The notes beneath the pieces were generated by a model, which was given only the letters and a program-made list of their open reading frames with translations, was not told where the DNA came from and did not search any database. From Struthio camelus (Eukaryota > Chordata > Aves > Struthioniformes > Struthionidae): a DNA stretch of 64,000 nucleotides. The stretch is taken from the NCBI RefSeq assembly GCF_040807025.1, contig NC_090964.1:10936214-11000213 (forward strand), in the 5' to 3' direction. This document shows positions 1-15,000 of the stretch, one piece after another. A program made the translations under genes and the position numbers. Numbering within the stretch: the first letter of the stretch is position 1; each line of letters opens with the position of its first letter.

Positions 1-3000
1 AGGGCAGCAAAGAACATATAACTGGTTAAAAACGTACAGCCTTAATCAAGTCCAGAAAGGGCCATTCCCTTGTGCTCATCCAACCTCCTGCATATCGCAG
101 CCTCCAGCCCCTCCCCGTGCGGACCGTGTGCCTCACAGCCCCAGGAACAAGGCCAGGAATTCAGGACAAGTCTTGCCCTAGAGAACTGCGTGGGGCTCTA
201 CCAGAGACGCACCTCGTCTGCAGCTATTCCTGCCTTAGCAGCATGCGATTTCTCATCCAGACTGCCTCAGGGACCAGAGAGCTTTCCCATTGGTCCTAGA
301 GGAGCCAGGAGCATCTGCCGGTTTTAGCTAAGGGAAGGATGGGCTGATTCAGGGCATTTTTTGTTAAAACAAGACTATTTGCAGTGGACTCTTGCTGCTT
401 GGAGCTGTTACAGATATGGCAAAGGGTCTCGGTTATGGGCTTTTTATGGGAAGGTCAGAGTTTACACGGAGGAGTGGCAAGCCTCTAGAATGGCCCAGGC
501 AAACTGCAATGAGCCAACATGATATAGCAAACTTACCTTGTGCACAGGGTCCTTCCCATGGAAACGAAGGGCACACAAAGCTTATTCTCTGTTCCTAGGA
601 GTTATCTGTTTTCAGAGAAGTAAAATTGCAGAACTGGGCTTCAGCTTTCATCTACCTCAGACCCAGACTTGCTAGTTGTCTCGAAAAGCATCCTCTGTAC
701 TCCAGCGAGACTGGAAACAGGGCGCTCGCCAGGCCCAGGGACTGATGCCACCCTGGTCACAACAGCGAGGTTTACAGGATTCTTCTACACAGACTGAATG
801 AAGCACAAAGCTGCAGGCAGAGGCTTAGGCAAATTTCCCGAGACTCTACACCTCTTCACAACTTCTCTACCCTGAAAAGAAAAAAACGCACATTTGTATT
901 TTATAACACTGCACCACCATTTAAACAAAGTAATGTCCTAAAGTAAACTAGCACACAGAAGGAACACTGCTGGAACAGGTGGTTTAGCAGAGGGAGTGGG
1001 CACAGAAACTTGCTGGGAAAGCAACATTAAAAAGCTCAAACAAGCTGGATTCCATCATGTTCTATATTAAGAACACAGCTTCATTCCGTGGGAGCAGACC
1101 TGCAGCTATACGTTCCCAGCCTTGGGCAGCAGCACGTGCATCGTCTGTACACCGATCACCGCAATGTGACCATTCAGCTGGTATTCGACTGATTTATTGC
1201 CTCCAAATGGCATGATATGAGTGCGCTTCCTGACCGAGCTGGCTAGCAGGTTTCCCAGCCTGCTCAGCATCCTTTGAAGACAGGTGACTCTCCAGCATTT
1301 ATAAAAATACAAGAACAGTCCTCTTCTCCTCCACAGCCAGATGATTCTCAGTAGTGCGGCCTGTAACACGTCATGCCCACTGTGTTTATTCAGAGGCAGG
1401 CATGTTTAAGAGACCCTGGGCTTATCTTAAGTCTACCACTTATGTAGAGAAGAAAGGCCCACAAGTTTGTTGAAAGTCAGAAGGGACGTTTGGCTGCAGC
1501 CATGCCTTGTGGATGATTAATGCCCAATGGGAGAATGTAACTGGAAACGGGATGAACTCGTCTGCAAATGCGTGTGGATGAAATGAATTCAGATGAAACT
1601 CGAGCATTTCACATAGAGGAATGTGACCCGCACTCCTGAGCCGAGCCCTCCCTCAACTCCGTGCCCCTATTGCCTGGGAAATGTTCGCATGCATCTCTGC
1701 TAATGAGAACAGAGAGGCCATGCTCGTAAATCTTTAGAAGCCATTTTTCAGTGGGAATAGACTTCATTTAGTCCACAGACTTACCAGTCTGTTTGGGAAA
1801 AGGGATTTCGTTCCTTTGCTTCTTTTTGTCAGGATGGATCTACTGATCCCAAACATGTTCCTCCCACTTTATTTAGGGCTTAATATGCATCATTTACATT
1901 GCTGAGCTGTCAGCAGCATGTCTGAGCTATCTAGACAGACAGGCAATGCATTTCCCTTGTCCCATTGCTCTCCTTGCCAGATATGGATAAAGCAGCGAGG
2001 AAATCCCTTGGTAGATAAAATTAGCCTTTTTGTGAGTTGTTGCTTATTCCCCGCTGTGCAGGGCACGGGCACAGGCGTGTTCCGCACAGCTAGACATTTT
2101 CTGTCTTCCCTGCTCCCCAGCAGGTTCTCCTGCAGCTGGTGGTAGCAGCCCTTGGCCAGGACTGCCCTGGGAAACCTGGGACAGAACCTGCTCTCTGAAT
2201 GCTCCCTCATCTGCTTAGTGGGAAACTGCGCTGCAAAAGGTGTCCCACAGGATGGCAGTGACCACAGAGCAAGGAGGCAGCACCCTGGAGCCATCCCAGG
2301 TCCATCGCCCTGCTCCAGCGGCAGCAGCCAAGCAGCTCAAGGAGGCTTTCTCCTCTGCTCCAGTGGGAAGAACTTTAAGCTCCAGCTTTCACAGAAATTC
2401 ACCTTTGGAGCTGAAATCAAGTCTGGAAGGTTACAGCACAACAAACATTAGGGAAGCACACAGGCAATCTGGGCTGGGCTGTTCCCCAGCTACATTCCCA
2501 GGAACAAGTCACCTGTAACATTTAGTTACTGCAGACAATTCTGCAGGAAAGAATTCAATATTCTCATTAACTGATGCCAAGTGATGCTTGCTGAACCTCT
2601 TGCCTCTTTCTGTGTCTTTACAGAAGATCCCCAGATGCTGATAAGTGTTCCCTAGAAAATTCACATCTGCATGCAATTTAAGTATTCTTTTCTGAATTAC
2701 TGGAGTTGCAGAAATGTCAAGTAACTAGAGAGGGTGCTTACAAAAATAAGATTGGCGTCTAACATATAATGAAAAATTATGTGGGGGGTGGGGGGACATG
2801 GGGCTCATGAAATCATCTTACGATAGCTAAAAATTGAGTAAATCCAATGGCATTCCTGACTTCACTGGTATGTCCCCCTCTACCTTTGCTCCATGACAAA
2901 GGACCCGCTCTCCTGTCTTCTCCAGCATTGGCTCCAGAACCATGGAAGCAATTCCCTGACCGTACTTCCAGACACAGGTATTTGGCACCTGCTTTTCTCT

Positions 3001-6000
3001 CTGAAAAAAATATAATTTTTCTACATGCATCATACTTGGATGTGTTTTAGCTGTTCGTAATCTGTCTGGAGTTCTGAGGCAGCCCTTCGCTGAATGATTG
3101 AGCTTGGAGATAGAAATACATAAACTCCCTGAAACTACATGTGAATCCCAACAAAGTCTAACCAGGTCTCTGAGCAGAGAAATGGAAGTCAGGTCAGTAG
3201 TGACACTCTGATGCCTTCCTAAAGGCAGGGCTGGTAGGCGTTTTGCACAAGAGTAAAAACATATATCCCAACCCCAAACTATGCTTTTTCAGCAGAGCTC
3301 ATTTTCCTAGCACATATTTACCCACACAGCACTGAGCATGATGAATAGTGACAGAGATCCCAGAACCTCTCCTGCTCCAGAGCTGCTTTCCACCCTTAAG
3401 GAATCCGCATTTTCTTCCAGGTCTTCAAGACCTGAACTGCTGACCTTTTGAAAGCAAAAGGAACAAGCAGAGTTAGCAAGATAGATCCTTGATGATAGCA
3501 CAAAAGAGAAAAAACATAGGCAGGATTTACATTCTGTCCCTTATGAATGGTTTGGCTGATGTATTAAAAGCAGGATGGAGCATAAAAATGGAATTTATTC
3601 AAATTAAACGGTTGCAAATGTCATACTACATTGAGCCAGAAAGTTTTCCTACACGCAACAAACCGAATTTATGCTTCTAGAAAGCATGCAATTTTACCTG
3701 CTGCTTCCTATGAATGACATTATTGTCTTAGATTTTTGATTTGAAACATAAAGAACAAAAAGCAGGGTCTTGCTGGGGTGCCACGGTCTATCCAGAAAGA
3801 TTTCAGAATGGCAACATGTACTTTTTAAATTAATTGAATGAACACTACTTCTTTCCAGGTGAATAGCAAAATTACCCACAGATGTGACTTTAACAGCAGT
3901 TGTTAACATTTAACGTTTGCCCTGCAGCTCAAAATCACTAACTCGTGAAATGAAAGGAAAAATCAGGCGCTCTTAGAAGAATCTAGTGACTAGTGCGTGC
4001 TGACATTGGCGTGCCTCAAAGAGAACAGATTAAAATGTGAAGGATCTGCCCTCAGGAATCCAGGCTCTTTTTAAGGCTTTTTGAATTAAGTCCTGCAAAA
4101 TCAGAGAACCTCCAAATCTCTGGGGACTTTGGCGCAGGTAATGCATCAAACAGTGCTTTCAGGTGCAACCTTGCAGCGACGCAGCGCAAGGAAGGACAGC
4201 ACCCGATGGGACATAGCAAAGCTGGCAGTGCCAGTCCTGCCACGTCCTCACTGTGGAGAGCCCCTCCCAAGCCCCAGCTGCTAGACACTCAGCTCATTTT
4301 AGTTTCAATTGCTGACAGGAGGGAATAAAGTCAAATTGCTTCACAATGCGTTAAAATTGTGAACTATTTCTTCATTTTTTTTAATTTGCTCACATGGCAG
4401 GAACAAACTGGGAATGCTTAACAAATCATAAAAAAGCAAAGATCAAAGAAGTGAAACCTGAAGATATATCATTGTTCATGGATCCTAAAGAGGCTGAAGT
4501 ACCAGTGTTGGAAGGAAGAGAGAAGTTTTATGTAGAGGTGTGAAAGTGAGTGCAGTTGGGCTTATCGGCCATGTTCCCGTCCGGCGTTCCTCCCTGGTGT
4601 CCCTCCTCCGGACACCTGGGACCCAGGCAGACATCACTTCTGGCCATCTAAAAATGGCAAAGACAGCAATCAGTGCAACCTTTGGCATCCTCTCATCCTG
4701 TTCTCCCTTAGACAACGTCATCTCCAAAACTGGCAGGCATCCTGCAGGAGCCAGCTGTTATTTCTGGTGATTCCCAGAGGTGAGCTCAGCACCTCAGTCC
4801 TGATCATTCCTTGGAGCCTCTGCTATGGCTATGGCCCCTATCCAAAATGTACTTACGTTAAGCATATGACTGGTCTGACTCGAGATAACTGGATTATCTT
4901 TCTGTCTGCAGTTAAATGTATATTAAAGTTAAGCATTTTTGACCTAGGTCATGGCACTCAGCACCTTGCGGGTTTGCATTCTTTGTGAGTGGCAGGCAGG
5001 CTGGAGCTCTTTGTGGACGTTTGGGTACCTGGCAGCTATCATCACAAAACTCCTTTACATGCTGGAACCTGTTCCAATCAATGGCTGGAAATGTAAAGCT
5101 CCATCTCTAGCTACTATTCCTCTGAATCAGCCAGTGCCATGCTCTTCATGAGATATGTTTCAAATGATAGCATTTGTCTTTAATAAATGGTCACTCAATA
5201 AACTGCCTCCTATGGGAAACCTGGGTTTTTTAAGTCAAACCTGATGTTTCCATTTCATGACAGTGCATTCACTCTAAGATGAATACCAGCTCATCTTCTG
5301 TTTAATATCAGCCTAAGGTGTGCATTGGTTTTGTATTACTATTTATGAAATTCATCTAGCTGGGCTTAATCTGTTTCAGATCCCACAGCTGTATCTATAT
5401 CAGTATCAGCTTGACCTGAAAGAGGGATGTTCTTCTTTTGCCAGAATCAATGGTATCACTAACATTCAGAAGAGATAACGAACAGTGCTCCTTGCGTTGC
5501 TACAAAAAGCTTCACTGTAAAGTCTGACTGTAGATTTTAGATTTGCTAGCCAAATGTTTGCCTCAGAATACCTTCTGGGGTATTTTGTTTTCAAGGCCAA
5601 ATCTGTCTGTTCTTGTCCATACTCGAAAAAGCAACCTGAGATGCATGAACAGTTTTCATATGACTTAAACAAGTTACTGTGCATGCCACACTCATGCGTG
5701 CTCTGTAAAATTAACAAAGAAACTACCACATTGCAAGCAGCAATACTCAGGGTGCACCTCTTTGCCTGTACATCACTCATATACCTCTAAGCCTTAAACA
5801 CATAGTTCTGTACACATGCAGCTTATGTTTTGACGTATTTTAATAGAAAAATGCTTCATAGGTAATTTCTTAACTATTTAGTAGACATTTATAGCATCAC
5901 TTTGAAATATTGCTCATCATATACAAAACTCATTGAGGGGATAATAAATTCGCACTGGAGGTTCGTGCATTTGCATCCTTCTTTGGCTTAAAGAAATACA

Positions 6001-9000
6001 AAACACACATCAAACTATCCCTAGAATCCAGGCTTCATGTTTCTCTGCCATCATTCATCTTGCATCACTCAGATATTTGTAACAAAAGCAATGAGATAAT
6101 CTCTGTCCCATGAGAACTACCTTGCTGGTATCTCCTGTGGCTTGAACAGGGAAGCAGAATTCTACTTACTCTCCTTGCTCATTTTTGCAGAAACACCTTT
6201 TCTGACTCAGTCTCACTGTGGACTGAAGATCGCGCAAATAACCTCAGAAGTTTTAGAAAGTAGGTTCAGGGAGGCACCACTGATTCATGTCACTGCTGGA
6301 GGAAGAAAAGGTGTTTTATGAAATTGTATAAAGTCATGAACAAATGAGAAGAAATACATATTGTAGCTGGATTGCTTTGATCTCCTCTTTTCCAGGACTA
6401 TATAAAGAAATATCACCAAAGCAGAGTAAATGAATGAAACCACTTGTTAGCTGAACTTTCCAGCCTTGAAAATGTCCAGTTTGGGTTTGGGCCAGCTTTA
6501 ATAAGCCCTCAGATTCACTAATGTGTTAGCCTGAGCAGACAGATCTGTATCTGACTTGGGTCACTTTGTTGTACAGAATTACCAAACTAGTTACCTTCTG
6601 CCCTAGTGTGAGTGCAGATCGAATGGCTCACAGCTCTCTGCTTCCCTAGTTCCGGCACCTAACCCACTGCCTTTTACAGGCTTCTGGGATCTCCTGGAAA
6701 TGAAACTCCTAGAAAAGACAAGTTCTACCAAACAATAGCTTCTGAGTATTGGGCAGATCTGACGTTGTCTGGGAACACAGATCTGTGAGGATGGCTGCTT
6801 ATCATGTTCTCAGCAAGGGAAAGTTGTTCACAGGGAGTGCTTTAACGTGTTTATTCACAGGGCTGGCTCATTTCACAAATCCATGATCAGAACCTATAGT
6901 GCAGACGTTTGTAGCAAATGCCCTTTGGGGATGGGGAAAAAAAAAAGACTGACCCATTGGAGTTCCATCTGTTGGAGTTTATAACTGTTCTCCTTATAAT
7001 TGCCAAGACAACGTGAATTGCAATTAGCTAATTGCTTGCTCACTTTCTGTTCTAATAATAATTTTGTTCCAGAGTTATACAAGCTTGCAGGCTGCTGCTG
7101 TTCCCTTGCAAATGGCAATAATAAATAATATCGTATTCTCTCAACGTTGCCCTTTCTTCCAAGTTTTATCCCCACGCAAATTGTTCCAGCATGTACTAAT
7201 CCCCGACAGGATGGCAGAGGCATCACCTAAATATTATTTGTAGTTCATTGCATTGGGAGCGTTCAACACTTGCTTGATGATGTGGCACCAGGAAGCTCAG
7301 CTCTGTGCTCCATTTGTCCCTTCTGTGGGGCAAACACTACAGGTTCGGTGGGTGCCTCTCCACCCTGTCAGTAGGGCTCGGCAGCAGGACTAAGTGCTTC
7401 ACATCCCTGGCAATCCAGCCCTCTTGTCAATACGTGTTTGGTTTGAGTAGTTTTTTTCCTTTCCCTTTACAGAATCAGATGTGGCCCTGGCCCTTGTAGT
7501 GACATGTTTTATTACCAGTAGCTTCAATAATGTCAGCACAGACCTAAACTGGAGCTTTAGAGAACACACACTCCCCAGCAACAGAACAAGCTGTACAACG
7601 CACTGTCATTGCTCCGTGCTGCAGTGATAAGGAGGGGCTTGGATCCCAGCAGGATTTCTGGCTGGGACAGAAGTCAGGCTGGGTGCAGAGCCCAAGTGTT
7701 CCCAAGGTGCCAATTCTTCAGCACGCTCCAGGGTGGGGGAGACACAGGGAACTCCCTTCCGAGAGGGTGAACTTTCTTGCACCCCTCTCCATGCTTTCTA
7801 ATCTTCAATTTGTTACTGTTGTGCAGATGCAGCTCATTGAGAAGCAAAGCAAGTCTGATTCAGTGAAATCAAGGCAAGCCAATGAAATAAGCAATAGCAT
7901 TCCCTGGCGCTCAAGAAACTACTGAACACAAACCTGCCAGCAAACTGATGTCTCCAAAGCATTACAGACTAATCTTATTAAACTCAACCAAAAAGCCTTT
8001 TAGAGTTGGGGGAGTCATGTCCAGCCAAAGCTGGTCTGAATTATTCCCCTAGCACGTCTAGGTTTTTTCCAAATCATTGACTCCTCATTGCTCCAAACAA
8101 CATTGCCTCCTATCCCACACCTTTGGGCCAGGGAGATCCAGCTGCAGTGCATTACGCGGTGTGCTGGAAATGAGATCTGTCTGACCAAACCCAAGTGCTG
8201 GTGAGGGGACCCAGCCCACCTGAAGGCATGCCTACAACGGACAAGACTAATACAAATGGCAGCAGTGGATTGTTTTTTGGTTCCTTGTTTACAGAACTAT
8301 TTTGTCTGTCATAGATGCCCTCCTAGCCTCCCTGCTCCAGACACATCAGCCACAAGCTCCTCTGGGCTTCCGAATCTCTTCAGATTCTTTCTCCTTTGTG
8401 CACAAGTGTCCGGACTTTTCCATTCCTTACTTCTCTCCCTGCTGCTTCTGACATCTGACTCACGGATATATTTATTAAGTTTAAAAGCACTCCCTGGGCA
8501 AACAACAAGAGTGTATTCCCCACTCTACAGAGTCAGCTGCCTCTTTTCCACTTGCACAACCTGCTCTAACCCTCTTTCCCAGGGTTTTGGTAAAGAGGTA
8601 TCAAAAGCATACCATTGAAAGGGAGCTATTCAAGTTAGAGCCATACCAGATGAATTCTCCTTTGCTTTTCATAACGACATAGAGATTTCTTAGAAGAGGA
8701 AAGCTCTGTGTAAAGAACTGGCCTGGACACCTCAGGACAGCTCTTTCAGTACTTTTTCCCCTTTCTCAGTCTTGACACCAGCCAAGTATTTCTAGACTTT
8801 TTTCAGATTCTTACTCCTCTGTGCATCACCACACAGGCAGATACACACTCAGGTATGTCCTCCACATACCATGCATAATATTTGTTAGAAACAGACAAAT
8901 GAAGTATGGCTAGGAATAAACAATCATGAATTCAAGCTAAACCTAGCTGATCCCTATCCATATCATGAAATCCACACTAATGGCACTTCTGACTCGTATT

Positions 9001-12000
9001 TTAACATGAGGAAAATTATATGTAGATGTGATTTCTTTACTTTATGTCCTGTGTCCACTGAGAAATGCCCAGGAAACTATCTCTTGTTTCAAGGTTTCTT
9101 GAGTTTCAAGGTCTCTCGAGTGTGAAACACATCATAGAAAAGCCAACTACGACCCCTTGCACAGAATACTCATAGATGGCAAATTAGGCCTGGTGTTTGA
9201 ATAATGAAGAGAATCTACTACTGCAACAGACAGGAGGGAAAGTCAGACCGATTGAGCTAATGATCATTTTTAGACTGTGTAAATCAATGAATCCCTTACA
9301 ATTCTGGATAGGTCAGTCCCTGATTTTCTATTCTTCTTTCACCGTCAGCCCTGTTTCAATTTCTTAGTCATTTCAGAAATGAATGATGGTATTTGATTTC
9401 TCAGACATCCAACGCAATAAAAATCGTAGGATTTATTACAGAATCAGGATTCCTCTTCCACCAAAATGAAATCACCCTTTCATTTCCAAAATAGGGTGCA
9501 GTGTTCTCTGCCAGTGAAAATAAGAAATAAAACTGATCCTTGCTTTCCTCTCTCTCACAGCCTCAGGTGCATAAAGCAGAATCAGTCTCTTTTCAGTCAA
9601 ACTAAGTAGCAGAGCACAACAAACCGGAGGAATTCAGCCAACAGAGCAGCTTTGCTTACTTCTGCTTTGGCTTCTTTTTCAAATGTTTTTTTCTTAGCGC
9701 TGGTTGATGGATTTCAGACTAAGGGAACAGAAAGAAATGAAATGGATAATGCCGTGACAAATTTCATGCGATGCCAAGGAATGGAAGTGACGCACAGCAG
9801 CTGGCGGGGAAGTGCCTTGCACAGCAGACAGCCCACCTTGGTATGCACAGTTCCTCCATGCCTTGTTAGCGCTGCTGTTCTGGAGCACCCCTTCCACGCG
9901 ACACACCAACGCTGTCCTCACCACAGTCTCTGTAAAGCAAACCCACAACTGCTTTTGGTCAGCACGTTCCAGCACTGGCTGCAGTTTCACTGTTCGCATC
10001 AGAGGCTGGAGATGACACAGTACTCATCACCTCTAGTTTCATACCCTGCCACCAAGGTTATACCAGCCAGCTATCCTGCTGTTATGACAAGAGGACAGGT
10101 GGCAGGGTCCAGGGCATCTTCAGAAATCTCACCTTTCAAGGCCAAGAAAGAGGGATTGCACAGGAAAATCATTAAGACCTAGCTGCTGCGCAGCACAGTT
10201 TGTTCTTGGAGCTGATGGCACTTTCCAGAGAACAGGATTCTTGAAGCATAGTGACAGAGCAGGTCACGCAGTAGAGCCAGGAAAGAATGAGGTCGTTATC
10301 AGATCACCCTGAGGTCTCAAAGATAGCATCCTTTATGCTGTGCCATATATGTCACATGAATCACTCCCACCAGTCACTGCCAGGGCCGTCTTTGAAATGG
10401 GGCCATAATGTTTGACCAGCTTGAATTCATCTCCTAATCTCAGGAGAAAAGAGGAAAGGTCCTATTATGCTTAGCGCAAAGTTGAAGCTGGTCTCTGGCT
10501 GACAAGTAGCCATGGACTACATACAAATATGCTCTAAAGCTGACTGCACCAAATGTTTCTTCTCCACCTAGTACAGTTGTTTGGGATTCAGTTAGAAACA
10601 AAACTGCATCTTGTAGTTTTTAATAAAGCTCTTGGCAAACAGTTCAAACACTGGGGGGGTGGAGGGCAGGAGAGGGAGCAGTATTTATGGGAGCGGGAGG
10701 AGATTATTTGCTTTCTTAGGATTGGAAAAGATTAATAGTCTGCAAAGGCTCTTGGACTCATTCCTCACATAGCACAACGGTTAGGAGACTTACCGGCTTG
10801 ATATTCTTCATTCTCCCTTCCCCAGGTGGCCTAGAGACTGTTTGGATTGCATAAAAAAGGAACAGGCAGCCATCCTATATCAGCTCACACTGAGGAGGAA
10901 GGCTGTGGCACTGCATGGGGAAGGAAGAACACTACATCTTACAAAGCTTTCTTTGCTGTGAATTTAAAGGTATCTGCTTAATGTTTGTGTAAATTCTGTT
11001 TGTATGAAAAGACAATGGAGAGATGTGGGGCTGATGGTGGGCGGGGGGGGAGGATCTCCAAAGCAGATTCGTCCTAATGGCATTTACCCCTTTCAGAACC
11101 CCAGACTGCTGACGTCATAAAATTGTTTCGTTATAAGGATTTGAATTTACAGAAACTCCCTCTTTCTTACCACCAGCATTTTGAAATAAATGCATAACAT
11201 GCCGAGGTGAATCCTGAAGCAAGAGCTAATGGAAGGAAAAAGACAGGAATTTCGCAAGCCCCACTGAAGAACTGAAAGCTTTCCAATGTCCAAAAAAATA
11301 AAAAATAAAACAATGCAAACCTTGCTACACACACATTACAATGGAAAAGAGATGAAAAATCATTGGATGCACATGGGGAACCACAGGACATGACTTTATG
11401 ACAAGCTAGAGCCTGGACTGAAGAGTCAGTCTCCAGGATTATAAACTGACTCAGTCTTTACTTCCAGCCTTACAGATCTCATCATCCACATGGACCTTGA
11501 GGGGAAAGACAGCCCATTTCCCCGGCAGACCCAAGCCAAATGCAGCCTTTATGTACAAATCATAAAGTCGTATCCCACTTGACATACTTGGCAACAAACA
11601 CAGGACACACAAGCCATCAAGAGCTTGTGAGCAAAAGCCACTGATCTTATCCACCTGTCTGAAGTAAAAGTCACCTCACCAAAACCAAAGTTATTCTGGA
11701 AAGGAGATAAAAGGTTAGGCAGGGAAGCTTGCTTTCCCTTGCTGGCTCACTGTTGTCCGAGTAACATCCAACAGATCACTTAATTTCTCCATGCTTCTGT
11801 ATCCAGGAAATTCCAACCCGACACCCTTGTCACTTGGCTGGGTGCAACTGCAATACTGAGGGCTTTCAAAACTTCATAAAAAGCTATTGAGCATAGTAAT
11901 CTATGGAAGAGAAAAGTTTTATGCTATTTATGATGTCTGTTGTGCTCAAATTCATCTCCAATTTGGGTGCTGAAGGCTGTAATGGAGCTAGAACATTGTG

Positions 12001-15000
12001 TTTTGAGGTGGCAATAGCTTTTCAGAAGGCCATGATCCGCCTAATTATTCAAATAACATTAGGAAATACAATTTTTGTTCTGACTGAGAATGAAGGAGGA
12101 ACTTGAGCAGAACTGCTAATCATAAAAGTTACTGGACATCTGGAAAGGATTAGTCAGGAAGGTGCTTGGCACAAGGAGTTCAGGCAAGTTCAAGAGACAC
12201 CTACTGTAGATTTGTTTCCATAGAAGGAGGGAGGAGGAGTGAGAGGGCTGAGGGGAAAAGCAGGAAGAGAGGATTGAAATAAAACCTACATTGAACGCAG
12301 GCTGCATTCTGCTGAGGTGATGAGCTGCAGAATAGTCAGCCCTAGAGGATCTGCTGGAATAGAAAAGGCCGGATGTAGCAATATGGGATAAACTATGGAT
12401 GGTGGCAAAAAGCTGGCCAAATAACTTTCTGTGCCCTTCTTTGCAAGGCCAGACAATGGACCCTGTACTGAGCACTTCCGCATTGCAGAAGAGCAAATCC
12501 CTGCTTCTCACCCAGATGTGTTCCCATTCAACTCACATCTATAGGATTAGCAGATTTTGCTCCCCTTGGAGCTCACCAACAACTCAACAGGGCAAATGCT
12601 GTGATAAAGTCAAGAGCGCTAGAAAAACATGAAAGCACAGGCAGCCGAAAGCTAGGAATGAGAGCTCTACACATTCAATTAATGTAGATGGGAGAATGTT
12701 TTATTTCTGAGTGGATAAGCACTCAAGCAGCCTCTGGGGCCCTGGAACATCACAAAGGAGGTCTGCTTCAGGCCAAGATGAAAGTTTCAGAGAATAAGCA
12801 TGAAAACCACAGGGGCTTGTGAAACCCATGCTTGGTTTATTAAATGACTCATGCAGCTTTTTATCATGTATTTTCCAACTACCCTTTAAACTTAAATAGA
12901 GGTGCCAATTTCTTTAGCCTTTTCCTAAATAAGGACCCGTGTAGTAAATTCAGCTCTGAAATCTGTTTGAAACCTATGAGCTTTATGCTGGAGCAAAGCT
13001 TTTGGGTTTCTTTTAAAGTCTGGAGTTCTGAATCTCGCACTACAAGTCTGTACATTTTGTTTCCAGCATGTCACTGGGCAAAGATCTCGGGAACCTGGTG
13101 TATGCAAAGACATTCAGATAACAAATACTAGTGGCTAGAGAGTCTGGGAGTTATAATACATGAGAGTTTTTTACTGTCAATAATGGTGGCAAGCTGGCCA
13201 GACTCAGAAGAAGATAGCCAGACAATGCAACCATACCCAAGTGTAGGAAGAATAGGGTGACGTAAATGTGTCAAAAAAAATTATCCATTGCAGCTCCTCA
13301 TTTCCAAAGCATAACTATGCAGAGACATCACTCCATTAGAAGCTGACTTTCACCCTGCATGAAGAAACAAACTCCAGATAGAAGTCAGACGCTTTCTATA
13401 AATGTTTGTGGGTATGTAAATTTAGTAATTGATTTTAGTTTGTGCTTTCCCTGTAAGTGAAGAATAACTATTTTCAAATTAAGTTAGCAGGAGGTAAAGC
13501 TGAAAATCAAAGCATGGGCTTTGTGTTTCCTGAAAATTTTACTTTAACAATGTAGCTCCAGCTGCTAACTTTGTTTTAGCGCATTCCTAAAAGACAGATC
13601 TCCATGCAAGAATACTTTAAGAGCTTTCCTCCAAAAATAAAGGCACATAGAATTATTTTTTATGGTTAGGTAAATTTTATCAGTTAACCTCAGAGCTAGT
13701 GCTGCCCTTGATACTGCTGTTCCCCCCGACCTCACTCAGGTATCATACAGGCTGGAATCAACAACCTCTAGTCCTCACATAGTTTTCTCCAAGCAGCTAA
13801 AGAGGACTGCACTGCTTGATAGATGAATGCTTCTTATTTTTTCACTCATTTCCCTCCCCTGTCCCAATACTAAGAACAGACACCGAAATCCTTTACTGAG
13901 GACAGCAGACAGGCATGGCTTGCTAGTGGTGGACCATGTCATAGCTTGATTTTGGAAGGCTCAGACACAGAAACAAATAAAGAATAAGATAAATGGCTCC
14001 TCTGAAAGAGTGAAGAAACATGCCTGTGAGCTCTCTGCATGCTCTCAAAGAGGACTTGTCAGCCTGATAATGTACCTTTGCTCTATGTGAGCGCTAGCAG
14101 AGATCACAGATACCACAGGCCTGGACTAGACACAAGTGCTACGTGTGCCCAGCAATGGTTCTGTGCTCCCGAGGCTGCTCCAGAGTAAGCCAGTGGCCTT
14201 CAGAATGAGAGAGACAGCAGTGTATGCGCGAAGGCCAGCGCCCACCTCAGTTTGCCCTGGCTCCACAGAGACATAAGCTAGGATAGCACCACAAAATGAT
14301 ATGTGCGCTGTCTAACTGCAGGTATCCAATGTAGCAGTGCATACTCCCAGATATTCAAAGAGGAGTGGCCTTCCCACTTGAGTGCTCTTAAGTTAAATAC
14401 TTAAGGAATGAATACCCACCCTGTTGTAATGAAGTGATGTTTTCATGATGGGAACCTTTGAACATGCAGAGATTCTCCAGAGACTGCTGGCTGAAGAGAA
14501 TCTCACACATACAAGAAGTGACATTCTTGTTAACAACTGAGGATCTTGGCAGCCTTCCTGAGCTGTAACACAGAGATCTTGAAATTGAACAAAACCCACA
14601 GTTGTATCCAATTAGAGCACTCCAACAAGGAGGTTCATTCGTGCCCTTCCAGAACACTGCAGACAAATGCAATCGATGACACGTCCTATCAACCATAAAC
14701 AGTACAAAGTAATTAATTGCACCAAAAATTCAATGAGCACCCCCTTCACCCCATTTTAGTAAGAGCTCAGAGTCAGGTCAGGGCTACTTAGAATCCAGAA
14801 AGCTCTCTCAGCACTTTTAAAAGATCTGTTGTTAACCTAAACGGCGGAAATCAGAGAGTCAGACTTCCAGTAGAAGTAGAAAGGCCACGACTGAACTGTT
14901 CTGAAGAACTTCCAAAATTTCAGCCTTGTCATTAGAAATCTAAGAAAGACCAGAAAGGCACTTTTAGAAAACTGTAATCTTTTGTACATACCTACACATA

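Noticed and set aside
9652-10182. 176-codon plus-strand open frame
   Set aside because: No recognisable domain, weak start context and no splice partner. It is probably a chance frame, though transcript data could reopen it.
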